From: Luidia sarsii | Lineage: Eukaryota > Echinodermata > Asteroidea > Paxillosida > Luidiidae | Direction of reading: 5' to 3' | NCBI GenBank assembly: GCA_949987565.1 | Contig: OX465115.1 | Span: 3,444,004 to 3,508,003 of the forward strand | DNA length: 64,000 nt | Made by a program: the position numbers and the translations under genes | Part shown: positions 10,153-21,827 of the stretch, piece by piece | Layout: each line of letters opens with the position of its first letter | Position numbering within the stretch: the stretch's first letter is position 1 | The notes under the pieces: generated by a model | Seen by the model: the letters and a program-made list of their open reading frames with translations, nothing else | The model's database searches: none | Told to the model about the DNA's origin: nothing

Positions 10153-12463
10153 TATAGTCACACTAAAGGCAGAGTGAGACTGAATGCCGTCAGAATGACC
10201 GTTTGTGCTTATTCCTGGATATTCCGAGTGAAGTCGGAATATCTCGACTGCATCCTAGCAGCATTCTAAACACTTCCACTGTGCTTCGACTATACTTTGG
10301 ATCAGCTTGTAGGAGCTAACATGCCATCAGCAACGGACAAGAATGATTCGAGGCCGTTTCGAAATGCATTTCTATGCATCCGAACGGCATTTTGAATATT
10401 ATTCAGTCCTGCTGGCTATAATTGATTCCCGCAGAGTCCAAAATACGTGTGACGTGGCCCTAAGCCAGGAGATTATATTTGATTAGATTAGATTTCTTCA
10501 ATGTCAGACTGAAAATAGCATGAAAATTAAATTCCCAGTGTATGATTATAAAAATATGTATGCGTACAATATCTTAAGAAATACACAAAAGCATTTGTTA
10601 TAGCATGTAGCACAGTTATTACTATACACATTCATAAAACTCTAGGAGCCGTATGCAGGATTTCGGGCTGCGGGGTGATTCGGAAAGGGAAAAGGGAAAC
10701 ATAGGACAGGACAGGGACAGCTGGTCTGCATGGTAGCATGATTGAGGGTAAAAAGTGGAGGGAAAGGGGGACATGGAAGAGAGGGAGGAATAAGGCAGAA
10801 CATTGGAATAGGGTACGGTATAGTGTAGGGATGGGCTGAATAGAATTGGGTCTTAAATAACTTAAAATAAGACAGAGCTAAAAGGCAATTACTTTTATCC
10901 AGGGCATTTGAAAGAAAAAAAGATAAAAACTAGTGAACGTTGAGTTAAAAAATCTGAATGGCAAATTATCTATATTGGGGTCTATTAGCCAGCATTGAAA
11001 ATAATTGTATGTGTCAATTGCCTCCGACTCACAACAATCTGACCCATCTGAATATTTGACGAAAATGAGTTTCTATTCTTTGTCTGTTACCTATACATAA
11101 AAGGCTCCAACTTCTGACATTAAAGATCTTATATCTCGTTTAATATTATAGAAAATATGGCCTTAAATCGAGCATGAAGTAGCCCTTCATCAGAAGAATC
11201 GAAGCAGTTCCGTCATCATAATGAATGAGTGCAATTAGGAAGGCCTGCCTCAAAATAGCGGTGCCAGGAAAACGGCCAACCGATTTATGCAGTCTGCCAA
11301 ACGCCCCCCCCCAAAAAAAAAAAAAAAAAAAAGAAAATCCACGGTAAAACCAATACAGGCTTAGGTGACATCGCACCCTCGACCGCACCCTTTAAAGACT
11401 GTTAGTGACGGAGGCGAGTCAATATTTTTTCTCCAGAGGTTCATCTGTACGAAGGCAGTATACGAAAGTCATCTCGGCCCGGGCTCGGCGGGCGTACATG
11501 GCTGCGTATATATCACGGCAACGGGTCGGGCCGAGGGGTCCCCGAGGCGTCGCAAGATATCCCCCGGGAAATTAACCACGAGCCCCGGGGTAGGGTGGTG
11601 GTGGGTGGGAAGCGTGCACGGTACGATGGTGTTCTGCGAAGCATCCCAGCCGCGTACTGCCGGTGCGAGATCGCTGGACCTTGCACCGAAAAAAAAATTG
11701 GAGTAAAATTTTTCCTAAAACCCGTTTGCTCTTCATTGATCTGGCATCGGTTTTACGATATCTTAGGAGTCTATGATGGATTCTGACACACACAATCCAA
11801 CCCGTTGTAGGGCTTGTATTGACTGAAATACGGGTTGATATTTTGGCCAGTGTTGCTTGAAATAATTGTCTCAGCAATTTTTGTTTTTTTTTGCTCTTCA
11901 GATTTTACCGTGCACGTGGTTCCGATCAGCGCCTAGCGTGTGAAGCGCATATTAAAACGCAAAGCGATACGATACGTGATTGCTCAGTGTACGAGGAGGG
12001 AATGCATATCAGGCCATCTCGGTTCATTTTCGGCTGTGAAAAATAAACAGGGATTGAGAACAAACCGGCAGATGCAATTGTCATCAAATCGGGTGTTAGA
12101 AAAGAGATGGGGGCGATGAAATCGGCCGCACCGTGAGTGTTGATAATGCACTCGAGTAGGCCCCGCTAGGGAGCGTTATAGAAGGGAAATGATGTCGCTT
12201 GAAGAAGAAACAAAAAATGAAACAGAAATGCATTTCGGGTGCGATCTAAAAAGCTGAAACACAAAACTGCGTTTATTCTCAGGGGATTGCGGAGAGATCA
12301 TTTTAGAGCAGGAGAGGTAACGCAAGATGGGGTCTGAACGATTTCTTGTCAATCAAAGTGGTGATCGCTATCACGACGATCGTCTGCTTCCGCGACTATT
12401 ATAAGATTGCCCCTCCACTGGCGTGGAATCTCATTTTGGCGACTTCGCCAAACCCCCCAAAAA
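10153..12463. other. Unassigned sequence
   Basis: No gene is recognised. A C-run followed by an A-run lies at about 11304-11333. A GC-rich island-like segment spans about 11470-11690. Purine-biased sequence lies near 10660-10850. Confidence 0.5.
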
Positions 12464-12712
12464 TGTGACCCGGCACAGCATAATGAGGAATAACCCCACT
12501 TTTGAGATTTTGAGATTTTCTAATGATGTGAAAGAGTATACCATTAGCTTTCAAATGATATCAAACTATAATATCCTCTAATACTTAAAATTTCCGAAAA
12601 TACAAAAAAAAGAAGATTTGTAATCGAATTGTGAAGATACTTTAACTTCAGGCGTTGTTTACTCAAAAGGTGTTTTGGTGGGATATTCCTCAAGTCGTTG
12701 TGCCGGGTCACA
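12464..12712 (+). mobile_element. F1 MITE copy A
   Basis: 249 bp with exact 14-bp TIRs TGTGACCCGGCACA, flanked by AA/AA. The order is CAGCATAATGAGG end, TTTTGAGATTTTGAG, TATACCATTAGCTTTCAAAT, a short A-rich tract, GAAGATACTTTAACTTCAGG, then the CAAGTCGTTGTG end. It has no coding capacity and so is non-autonomous. The 2-bp A/T duplication is compatible with Tc1/mariner-like transposition, but no transposase is present to confirm this. Confidence 0.9.
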
Positions 12713-12728
12713 AATATGGATTTGAATC

Positions 12729-12969
12729 CTGGGACTAATTGCATAGAACCGCTTAAGCAGCAAAATGTGCTTAAGCGCCAAAGGTCACAAGCCACAGGAT
12801 CCCCCACGCCTATACTCATTGTTCACCAATGTTTCATTCGAAGTAAAGAAGATCGAGTTGGATACAAGTAAAATGCAATGGATGGATATTATATCGCTGT
12901 GCCGTTCGTAATCCTGTTTTATACACAAGGAAGGCTTTTCCTGCTTAGCAGACTTGAAATTGGGCCCAG
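12729..12969 (+). mobile_element. F4 element next to F1 copy A
   Basis: It begins CTGGGACTAATTGCATAGAA, continues CCGCTTAAGCAGC, and ends CTTAGCAGACTTGAAATTGG then GCCCAG, the inverted counterpart. The interior has GGATACAAGTAAAATGCA and TGTTTTATACACAAGGAAGG, shared with other F4 copies. It is 16 bp downstream of an F1 element. Confidence 0.75.
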
Positions 12970-13049
12970 TTGCTCGATCGACTCCACTCGGGTATACCTT
13001 GGCAAGGCAGCTAATCCCGCTCGTATATTCTGGCATGGCCTTTATCATA

Positions 13050-13305
13050 TGTGACCCGGCACAACGACTTGAGGAATATCCCACCAAAACACTTTTTGAG
13101 TAAACAACGCCTGAAGTTAAAGTATCTTCACAATTCGATTACAAATCAATTTTTTTTTTTTTTTTGTATTTTCGGAAATTTTAAGTATTAGAGGATATTA
13201 TAGTTCGATATCATTTGAAAGCTAATGGTATACTCTTTCACATCATTAGAAAATCTCAGAATCTCAAAAGTGGGCTTATTCCTCATTATGCTGTGCCGTG
13301 TCACA
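13050..13305 (-). mobile_element. F1 MITE copy B
   Basis: 256 bp in opposite orientation to copy A, flanked by TA/TA. The left TIR is TGTGACCCGGCACA. The right TIR has one change (GCCGTGTCACA). The interior matches the other copies, including the variable T-run at about 13150-13164. Confidence 0.9.
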
Positions 13306-13527
13306 TATCATGTGGAGCTCTCACATCGCCTCGACGTCTATGGAGTGACCGGTTACGAGTGCCTGCGTGCGTCCCGAGCTAGACAATCACGTTTTGGGGG
13401 CTGCCTGATTGGTTTACCGCGATCAAATCCGTGGTGCGTGACGCCCCCGAAGCGCGGGGGCGTACGGCAACGATCGGGGCATCACGGAGTAATAACGGCA
13501 TTGGTAGACGGGCGAGAGAGTTGCGAT

Positions 13528-13774
13528 CAGGGGCCAATTTCGTAGACCTGCTTAAGACCCAAAATGTCCTTAAGCTCAAAAAGTCAAGATTCATAGCATC
13601 ACCCTATACCGTTGACTCAAACCTCACTTTTGGTTCTTGCTCAGCAAGTGGATCACAACTCAAACCTTCTGACATCAAATCACAAGGATTGTAATTCTGT
13701 TTAATACACAAGGAAGACTTCTCTTGCCTAGCGGATAGTCACGCTTAAAGCGGATCTATGATACTGGGTCCTGG
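13528..13774 (+). mobile_element. F4 element
   Basis: It begins CAGGGGCCAATTTCGTAGAC then CTGCTTAAGAC, and ends TAGCGGATAGTCACGCTTAA then ATACTGGGTCCTG. It shares CTGTTTAATACACAAGGAAG with the F4 copy at 12729-12969. Non-coding. Confidence 0.7.
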
Positions 13775-15484
13775 TTGAAAGCTGACCTACGAGATCTAGG
13801 CCTACGCCGATCACAACGATTCTTCCCTTTAAGTGCAGTATGTAATAACACGTTTTCCTGCCTTTTTGAAAGAGGCCAGACTGGGATCTGAACGTCAACT
13901 CGTATGAAGATGTGCGAGTTGTCCTGCATGCTCCGAGTAAGATCGGCCCAAAAGCCGGCGAATTGCGTCACCGTTGCCTGCTTCCAGTGGATTCTGTGAA
14001 GAGACACACGATCTGCACGCAGAGACTATGAGGCAACAAGGCCCCGCCCCTTCATGACGCCACAGCGATGGAGAGATTACCGCCTTGGAAATAAGAGCTA
14101 TGCGTTCAAGACACAAATCTTCTCCCGATTCGCATCAGGAGAAAGAAGAAAAAGAAAGAAAAAACCAGACTCACAAACCGGGGGAAAAAAAGGCAGACAG
14201 ACACCGTTGGAGAAAGAAAAATATCAGGAAGACTGACAGAAAATTGACATAATCCCTGCGGGTAATTCACGGTATATACAGGGGAACTGACAAACACCTC
14301 AAGTTAAAGGAATCTGTATAGTGGAGAGGGGGTATAATATAGGAAAGACATTCTCAGCTCGGAGCTAAAAAGAAAAGGACGGATATTTTGGCCTTTCGTC
14401 TCTCCCGTTCTTCTACTGGGAAGAGGCCGAGCGTGGGTTGATGGAGAGGCGGACTTGTTCAAAGCCGCCACGCTTGACTTGGCCGCGATCTGAAGGGGGG
14501 ATGGGACGCAGGGAAGTAGAAGGGGGGAGGAAGGTTACCTCCTAATCCCCCTACCTCCTCCACTCCGTCTTTAATAACTCGGGCCGGCTGACGGCGCTAT
14601 AACCTTTACGGGTGAGAATGTCAAACGTTTCTTTCCCCTCTCTCTCTCTCAAATACGCTCTCATCGAGATTTACGGTACTGATTGTCTGTGGCGGATCAG
14701 TCAAGTCGCGTTACGTGTGCTTAGCTAGAGCCGGATCTTTACTTCCGCTGTCACGGGCGAAAGTAGAGAGAACACTGTGGAGTTTATAGGAGACGCTATG
14801 TCAGCCTCGGACCAATGCATTTATGCACAACCAAGATACCGCGGTATTGCGTATAGGCGGACGATACTTTTACGCTGAAATTATATTTGGTCCTTAACCA
14901 CTTCGCGCCGGGGAAGGGGGGAGGGGGTTACAGCACCGATGACCGCCATACGGGGATATTTGAACAATGCATCATTTAACGTCAGTGTACAGCCTGATAC
15001 TATTACTCTAAGTTGAACTTTGCAATTCGGGGGGGGGGGGGTGTCTCGCAGCTCAATGAAGATTCTGATTGATTGTTTGTTTCGATGATGTGTTTCGTTA
15101 TACTTTGTTGGTTTGGGGAACACTCGGCTTGACTGCAGGCGGGTGTTCGTCCGTTGTTTGTTTGTGGATGTCGTGTGTGTGGGGCAACTGTATTGATTGT
15201 GTCGGATCACGTGCTTGATTGTTCGTCCGTTTCATTCGCTATGAGTGCTAGTGCTGTGGTGTATTCCTTTCTGTTTGTTCGCTAGCTGCCGGTCAGTTGC
15301 CAGTTTGACTTTACGTTAGTTTTTGTGGTTATGTCTGGTCTGTCTATATGACAGTCTCATTGGAATTAAAGAGTCTTACGTTTTGATCCTATAGCAGGAC
15401 CATTCCAAAGACAAAATGACATAGACAACAATATCGTTGAAAAGAACTGAAATGTAGATCTTGTCATAGATATATTTCTACCTA
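13775..15484. other. Unassigned sequence
   Basis: No gene is recognised. There is an A-rich purine stretch at 14140-14225, a purine-rich stretch at about 14495-14535 and a G-run at about 15029-15041. Confidence 0.5.
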
Positions 15485-15530
15485 AAGGAGAAAGGTCCCA
15501 CTAGAATCAAAATGATTCCAGTGGGACTGG
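15485..15530 (+). repeat. Family K half-copy
   Basis: GGAGAAAGGTCCCACTAGAA then TCAAAATGATTCCAGTGG is a diverged version of the GGTCCTGCTAGGATCGAAAC box. The companion GTCAGTAAGCAG box is not seen nearby. Confidence 0.4.
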
Positions 15531-15754
15531 GAGTATATACAGCCTCCGAGCCTCATTTGTCAGTTTGCGCGGAGCGCTCGAACGTCATTTTTACTTTAAT
15601 CAAGGGTGCTTTAATCTGCCTCGACGTGTGATACGGACCTGGGCCATTCGAACTAATCTAACACGCCGATGGCCGGCGGGCGAAAAGCCGTCCAATCTAG
15701 CCTCCCACGCCGCAACCTCTCTCCTCAGATGAAGAAGGAGCGTCCGCTCTAGCT

Positions 15755-16140
15755 TCGCCTCTCTCTGTCTCTCTCTGTCTCCCTCTGTCTCTCTGCCTCT
15801 GCCTCTCTCTGTCTGTCTCTCTCTGTCTAACTCCGTCTCTCTGCGTCTGTCTCTATCTCCGTTTGTCTTTGGCTCTCTGTTTTTCTCTGTCTATGTCTCT
15901 CCCTATAATGTCTCCCTCTCTCTGCCTCTGTCTATATCTGTCTCTCTGTCTCTCTATCTGTCTCTCTGTCTCTCTCTGTCTCCCTGTCTATCATTATCCT
16001 TCTCTCTCTTCATGCCTCCCTGTCTCTTTCTGTCTCCCTATGTCTCCCTCTCCATCTTTCACCATATCTCACTCTCTCTCCTTCACATCCACTCTCTATC
16101 TCTCCTCTCTATATCTCTCTCTTCCTCTCACTCTCAATAC
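15755..16140 (+). repeat. CTCTGTCT-rich pyrimidine tract
   Basis: Interrupted (TCTC/TGTC)n sequence, similar in composition to the tract at 34640-34960. The open Leu/Ser frame in it is a repeat artefact. Confidence 0.9.
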
Positions 16141-16189
16141 CCCGCGTTTGAGACTAATTATTCAGCCCGAGTGAAATCAAATCGCAACT

Positions 16190-16252
16190 AGAGATTTCTT
16201 CTTTTCTTTTTTTTTTTTTTCTTTTCTTTTTTTTTTGGGGGGGGAGAGGGAT
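16190..16252 (+). repeat. Poly-T tract ending in a G-run
   Basis: T-rich runs with occasional C at about 16198-16236, followed immediately by a G-run of about 10. The same T-then-G arrangement occurs at 37121-37151. Confidence 0.85.
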
Positions 16253-18816
16253 GAGGAGGTGTTGGAGCGCGAGGCTTGAGAAGTTCTGACTTTAGGGCAC
16301 CCTTCATCTAGGATGTACATTCCGGACACGTGTTTCTCGTTACAAGTTCGAGGTTTCTGGGCCTCGGGGTGACATGTCGAGATTAAATCGACACCCTTCC
16401 AAAAAGAAAAATGAGGCTTTTGGGTTAAGTCGACAACTTGGCAGCCGTACGGAGCGAAGCTGCCTTCTTGAACCCCGTCCGCCTCAGTCGCTCGCCGGCT
16501 CCTTCTTATAATACTCCCTCCCTCCGACCGACTGATATCGTGGGCCTGATATGATAAGCCACCAGCTTCCTGCACATTTTAATCTCGTAAAAACTTATAT
16601 GGCCCCCCAAAAAATTCAATTTCCCCCCTCCTCCTCTCCTGTCCCACTGAGGAATTCCGCCGACCGTGCCTCGGACATAATAAGTTGTATATGTGGCGTC
16701 AGTCCGGGCCAATTACACGGGGCAGGGATATATAAGCTGGGCACCAGGGACTGGACACGACGGTGTAATCAGGTGGCAGATACGAATAGGAATTCTTTGA
16801 GATCTGATCGGGGAGAATCTTATCTGAGGTATATATTTTTGTTTGGGCTGGAGAAACAGGCAAGATCGAGTCTCTGTTGTTGTTTTTGTTTCTCCCTTTA
16901 CCCCGAGACAAACAATCTCGATGTGCGATGTTTGAAGAGGAAAGTGTGCGGTGACACTATGTCAGTCATGTCTCGTCATGAGTGTGGCGCTGGAAAGAAC
17001 TCTAGTGTATATAAAGGCAACATTCGTTCTCGGTCTATGTATGCTCTCTGCCCGTAGCCTGGGGACTACTTTCACCATGCAAACATTATCCAGACAATGT
17101 TTGCCGTTTGCAGTGATGTTTCCACCCGCTCACGCATCCAGCCTGGAATTAGTTTAGACCTTTGCCCACGCAGTAGACGGTATGAGCTTTGCTGTCTTGT
17201 TTTGGGTTGTTTTCCCTAAGTGGAATCCCACTCCCAGTATCGAGTTGTACTTTGTTATTGGTCGACTGGAGAGCGAAGGAAGACGCGGAGGAGAATGGAT
17301 TGAGTTTGTTCGTTGTCAAGGCGGGTGACTAGATTGAATCATGCATGTTGGTCGGGTGAGGTGGTGATACTGGGGTAATGATTGATCCAGCCATTATATA
17401 CGGGCTGGGCCGGGCGACTGCGGCTAGTGCTAGCTCGGGTCTGTTAGAGCTATAGAGGTATATGCCTCTCCCTCCTCACTCCCCTACTCCGCCCACCGGT
17501 AAAAAAGGGCTGTTCAGTAGGACTCTTCGAGTATAGTGCTGAAGAGCCCCACTCGTCCACTCACCGACGCAGCTGCGGCCAGCTGCGTCCAGGCCGGCGA
17601 CCGCGCCGCTGCTCGTGGGGACCGGGAGTTGCGCGCCCCAGACGCCCATCAATAATCCAGCCGCGATGCGGTCGTTGCCCAACCCACCGTGACACCTCTT
17701 CCCTTCTTTCCAACCAGCCACCCCCCCCTGTCAATAATATCGCCTTCCTTACAATTAATTATCCCTCCCTGTACAACGCGGACAGAGATACCCCTCCAGC
17801 AATCGGCAGCGCACTTAACCAATTCCGGCACAATTTACACCCGAGGCTGCGCTTACATAAGGCAAATATATATAAAAAAAAAAAATCATTAAAAAAAAAA
17901 AAATAAGTCGGAATTTGATGTAGCTTGAAGCGAGGAATTATACGCGTGAAAATAATTAAATAAGAGCAAAAAAACTCAAAGAGAATAACACCGGAGAATT
18001 CAGACGTCATATCCTGAGATGGGGCCCGGTGTGGCTTGTTTAATTGCTCAGCTTCTGAGGTTTTAATTATCTCTGATATTTCCTTGCCGGCGCTATACTG
18101 TCGTGTTGTTATATGCCGAGCCGCTGAAAGTCAACTGCGCCATCAGAGCCTGCGGTTATCCTATGGGGGGTGGGGCAGACAAGTGGCTGGAATATTGCCT
18201 TAATGAAACACAAACACTTCTCGGACGGGAATGGCGACACTGGCGCTGTCCTTATCGGAACATGTGACGCAAATGAAACACATCGACACAGAGCGCCGAT
18301 GGGCTCCTGGTTACCACGCGGCAGCTGGTGCCCGTGTGTTTCACACAATGTGCTGGTGCCCACTTAAAGATAGCGCTTATGACACGGTGTGAACCAGCGG
18401 ATCCGAGCGTGCGTAGCGCCCCCGACGGCAATCCGTGTCGTTTGCTCGTCATTAGGTACGTTGGAAGACAGCGCACTGTAAACATCGTTGGGCAGAACGA
18501 TTTTGAGCGAAATCATTCGCCCGACATAACTTGGCCGGATTTTATAGGAATAGTTTGTGGTCTTGACCGCCAGTATCCACGAGTTGGGCTTTGATTGAAC
18601 AGTTATGTCACCAGTTCATATTTTGACCAACGTTGGTTATGACGTTTTGGACTAATATTGCCCATCCTCTTTTGAAGTGCAATAATTGGAATCTCGATAC
18701 GTGATCTGGGTCCGAGGACGCACATCGCCCTCAACGGCAAACTTGACTGTCCGTCATTATGTGGGCGGGTGTCCGAAGTGGGAACTGAGAACATATCCCA
18801 GTTGGTCTTGGAACAA
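16253..18816. other. Unassigned sequence
   Basis: No gene is recognised. An A-rich segment lies at 17873-17904. The 132-codon minus-strand frame near 16177-16575 overlaps the T-tract (Lys/Glu-rich end) and has no known domain. Confidence 0.5.
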
Positions 18817-19495
18817 CAGCCAGTACAGTGGTAGTACAGCTATACAGTGGTAGTACAGCTGGTACATTGGTAATACAGCTGTACAGTGGTAATACAGCTA
18901 GTACAGTGGTAATACAGCTATACAGTGGTAGTACAGCTAGTACAGTGGTAATACAGCTATACAGTGGTAGTACAGCTAGTACAGTGGTAGTACAGCTATA
19001 CAGTGGTAGTACAGCTGGTACATTGGTAATACAGCTGTACAGTGGTAATACAGCTAGTACAGTGGTAATACAGCTATACAGTGGTAGTACAGCCAGTACA
19101 GTGATAGTACAGCTATACAGTGGTAGTACAGCTGGTACATTGGTAATACAGCTGTACAGTGGTAGCACAGCTAGTACAGTGGTAATACAGCTATACAGTG
19201 GTAGCACAGCTAGTACAGTGGTAATACAGCTATACAGTGGTAATACAGCTAGTACAGTGGTAATACAGCTATACATATGTAGTACAGCTGGTACAGTGGT
19301 AATACAGCTACACAGTGGTAGTACAGCTAGTACAGTGGTAATACAGCTATACAGTGGTAGCACAGCTAGTACAGTGGTAGCACAGCTAGTACAGTGGTAG
19401 TACAGCTAGTACAGTGGTAATACAGCTATACAGTGGTAGTACAGCTATACAGTGGTAGTACAGCTATACAGTGGTAGTACAGCTAGTACATGTAC
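18817..19495 (+). repeat. 39-bp minisatellite (two alternating half-units)
   Basis: About 17 copies of a 39-bp unit made of a 20-bp half (AGTACAGTGGTAATACAGCT) and a 19-bp half (ATACAGTGGTAGTACAGCT). A marker variant, CTGGTACATTGGTAATACAG, recurs starting near 18861, 19017 and 19134. The spacings of 156 and 117 bp are exact multiples of 39, which points to segmental expansion. Frames stay open on both strands because 39 is divisible by 3; the peptides are repeat artefacts. Confidence 0.95.
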
Positions 19496-19726
19496 AGTGG
19501 AACGCCACTGACAGAAATAAACCATGGAATTCCATAATACATCTCGACGGCTATAATTTCAGTCACCCACTAAATTGCAAGATATTGCAAGCGCTATGTG
19601 ACTGTTTCAATTAGAAAAGAGATGCGCCTCCCTTTACTGCATGTCTCTCGCTTTTGTAAGAGACGAGGTGCGTTGGACTCGTAATGTCCTCGGCTCGTGG
19701 CCTCCATGCCTATTAGCGCGTCAGGC

Positions 19727-19761
<35 letters not shown>

Positions 19762-20180
19762 AGGGGGAGAACGGGCTCGTTGATTAACTGCATGCTCCGT
19801 GGCTCATTAAGGGAGCGTGACTGATCTGAGCGGCGAGACTTTGAACAGACGCGCGTGCGAAGTCAAAGGCGGGGGAGATTTTTCCCGCTGTTTATGGGCC
19901 TGACGAAAAGGGCCAAATTGAAAAAAAAACCTGAACATTGAAAGCCCTCCTCTCCAAATGCCATGGCAAGCTCAGGATTATGTTTCATCCATGTCGTCGA
20001 TCAGTATATCAAACAAAAGAGATGAGAATTGTGTCAATCATCCCCAAACTGGATTAACAAAGCGATGACGAAAGTAATCTAAAAAGGGGACAGAAAACCT
20101 CTTTTCAGATACTACTCAGTTGTAAATCAAACAAATGAAGTTAAAATTGACCGGGAACAATTTGAACAATATTGAAAAAA
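19496..20180. other. Unassigned sequence with short (GA)n
   Basis: A (GA)n microsatellite followed by G-rich sequence lies at about 19730-19768. The rest has no recognisable features. Confidence 0.6.
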
Positions 20181-20276
20181 GGCAAGGAAGAATTTGATTG
20201 GACTGGAACATGAACCTAAAACCTCTCGATCTGCTTACCATGGCTCATACCATCTGAGCTATCCAGCCCTTAGATG
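20181..20276 (-). repeat. tRNA-derived SINE, both pol III boxes
   Basis: On the minus strand it reads GGATAGCTCAGATGGTATGA (A-box like, close to TRGYNNARNNGG), then GGTTCATGTTCC (B-box like). It then continues into a non-tRNA part ending TTCCTTGCC. The last part matches the repeats at 32166-32262 and 55255-55310 (CAAAGTTTTCTTTGCC-type words), which defines a SINE family. Confidence 0.7.
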
Positions 20277-20767
20277 GTGGCCTTCTCAAATAGTCAACTA
20301 GCCTTTGCCGGGGTTGGGTGCCAGCCAGAAGCATTCAACCATTAACTGCCGTATATCTCCAGGGACTATGCCCACGTTTTCATTCAGATACAAACAACCA
20401 ATCATGAACCTGGCTACAGCCGATCGGGGATCACACAAAGAGATTGCAGCTTTTTCGATTAACACCAAACAAATATAGGAAAAACTGACTGGGAACTTAA
20501 CTTAGATGAGTGGAAAAATATGCCAAAGGCGAGATTTGTCGACGCACTTTACGAAATATTGTACCAACATGACGACCAAACGCTGGTCGAAATATTAGCA
20601 GGTCAATAGTCATAAACTGCAATACAACTGTTGGACGGAGTCAGTCAACTTCAATCCCAAGATTGTATATAATAACCAAGCCAAATGTTGGGCAAACGAC
20701 TCTCCCCGTTGCTTTTTGGCCAAACAGTTTCTCAGAGTACTAGAGTATTCCCGTATACCGCTCTGCT
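20277..20767. other. Unassigned sequence
   Basis: AT-moderate sequence without recognised features. Confidence 0.5.
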
Positions 20768-20942
20768 GCCGATTTCACGAAACTTCAAATGTTGCGCAAG
20801 TTACGCAACTTCTTGTTGCGTAACTTACGCAACATTTTGCTGCCTTTTTCTAAATGTTGCTTGAAAGAGTAATAATTGTGGCGCAAGACTTACGCCACAT
20901 TTTGACGTTGCGGAACCTACGCAACTTTTCTTGAAATCGGCG
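20768..20942. mobile_element. F8 fold-back MITE with nested hairpins
   Basis: The ends GCCGATTTCACGAAACTT and ACTTTTCTTGAAATCGGC are inverted repeats. Inside, arm 20787-20809 and arm 20815-20837 are complementary over 23 bp with a single mismatch and a 5-nt TTCTT loop. A second inverted pair (GTGGCGCAAG / CTTACGCCAC) lies at about 20879-20898. About 175 bp, non-coding. Confidence 0.8.
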
Positions 20943-21447
20943 GCTGGCCCTCGGTCTAGAGTGAAATATTTCAGGCGCTGAAATGGATACGTATGATAAT
21001 TTGCTGGGTGGAGCCGAACAGCACTTCCCTAATCCCATGTGTATTCTAAAATGAGGTTTACGGGCCTAATAGGAGTCTGTAGTATAGGTCATGCGGACAG
21101 CTCATTTGACACTTATTGCAACCCCGGTCTTGCATAGAAGAATCCCTGACAATGACTTGTACGGACAGACATATGACTGAGTTAACCTACCCTCCGTGAT
21201 ATTACACTATACCTCCCTTCCTCTCTCTCTCTCTTCTCCCTTCCTCATTGAGTTTCTCAGCGTTCTCAGCGCCTATCTCCCTGTAATGGGCTCTCGTCAT
21301 TATTATACCTGCGCGGCACGGCACTCAGTCTGACAAGGGAAGCGATTAGTTCTGCCCATTTGCGTCGTCTTATTATGGCCGAAGCCTGTAGCTGGCTGGA
21401 GATTGCCTCTTTCTGACAGCAGCACAGTGCGAGCCGCATTCGCCCGG
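20943..21447. other. Unassigned sequence
   Basis: A small CT tract lies near 21218-21242. Otherwise no feature is recognised. Confidence 0.5.
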
Positions 21448-21827
21448 TTAAAGCCCAAGCATAACACTGGTAAGATCGAAAAACAGAAATGTTCACAGAT
21501 TTACATGAAATTTATACAATTTGAAGATGGTTATAGTAGGAACCTCGCACTAACATATTTCTGCCTAAAATTGTGTATTTTGGGAGAAAAGAGTAAAAGA
21601 AATCGTTTACGTCTCACCGAGATAAAAGTATTTTTTTCAGAACAGTACGTCGTTGAATGCTGCATTTTCGCGAAACAAATAAAGCGGTTTTCACGATTTT
21701 CTCGAGACTCGGTTGACGGATTGAGCTGACATTTTCACAGGTGTGCTATTTCATGCATAATGTTGGATCAGACAACGTATGGACGCTATTCTTTGACCTC
21801 GACCAATGTTGTGTATAGGGGCTTTAA
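21448..21827 (+). mobile_element. F2 hAT-like MITE, subtype a
   Basis: It begins TTAAAGCCCAAGCATAACAC and ends TGTTGTGTATAGGGGCTTTAA. The whole interior aligns with 36455-36840, sharing for example CAGAAATGTTCACAGATTTA, AAATCGTTTACGTCTCACC and ATGTTGGATCAGACAACGTA. It abuts the next F2 element and shares TTAA with it (21824-21827). No target-site duplication is clear. Non-coding. Confidence 0.85.

Noticed and set aside
18731..19363. 210-codon minus frame resembling a 13-residue repeat protein
   Set aside because: It is the 39-bp minisatellite; the plus strand is equally open.
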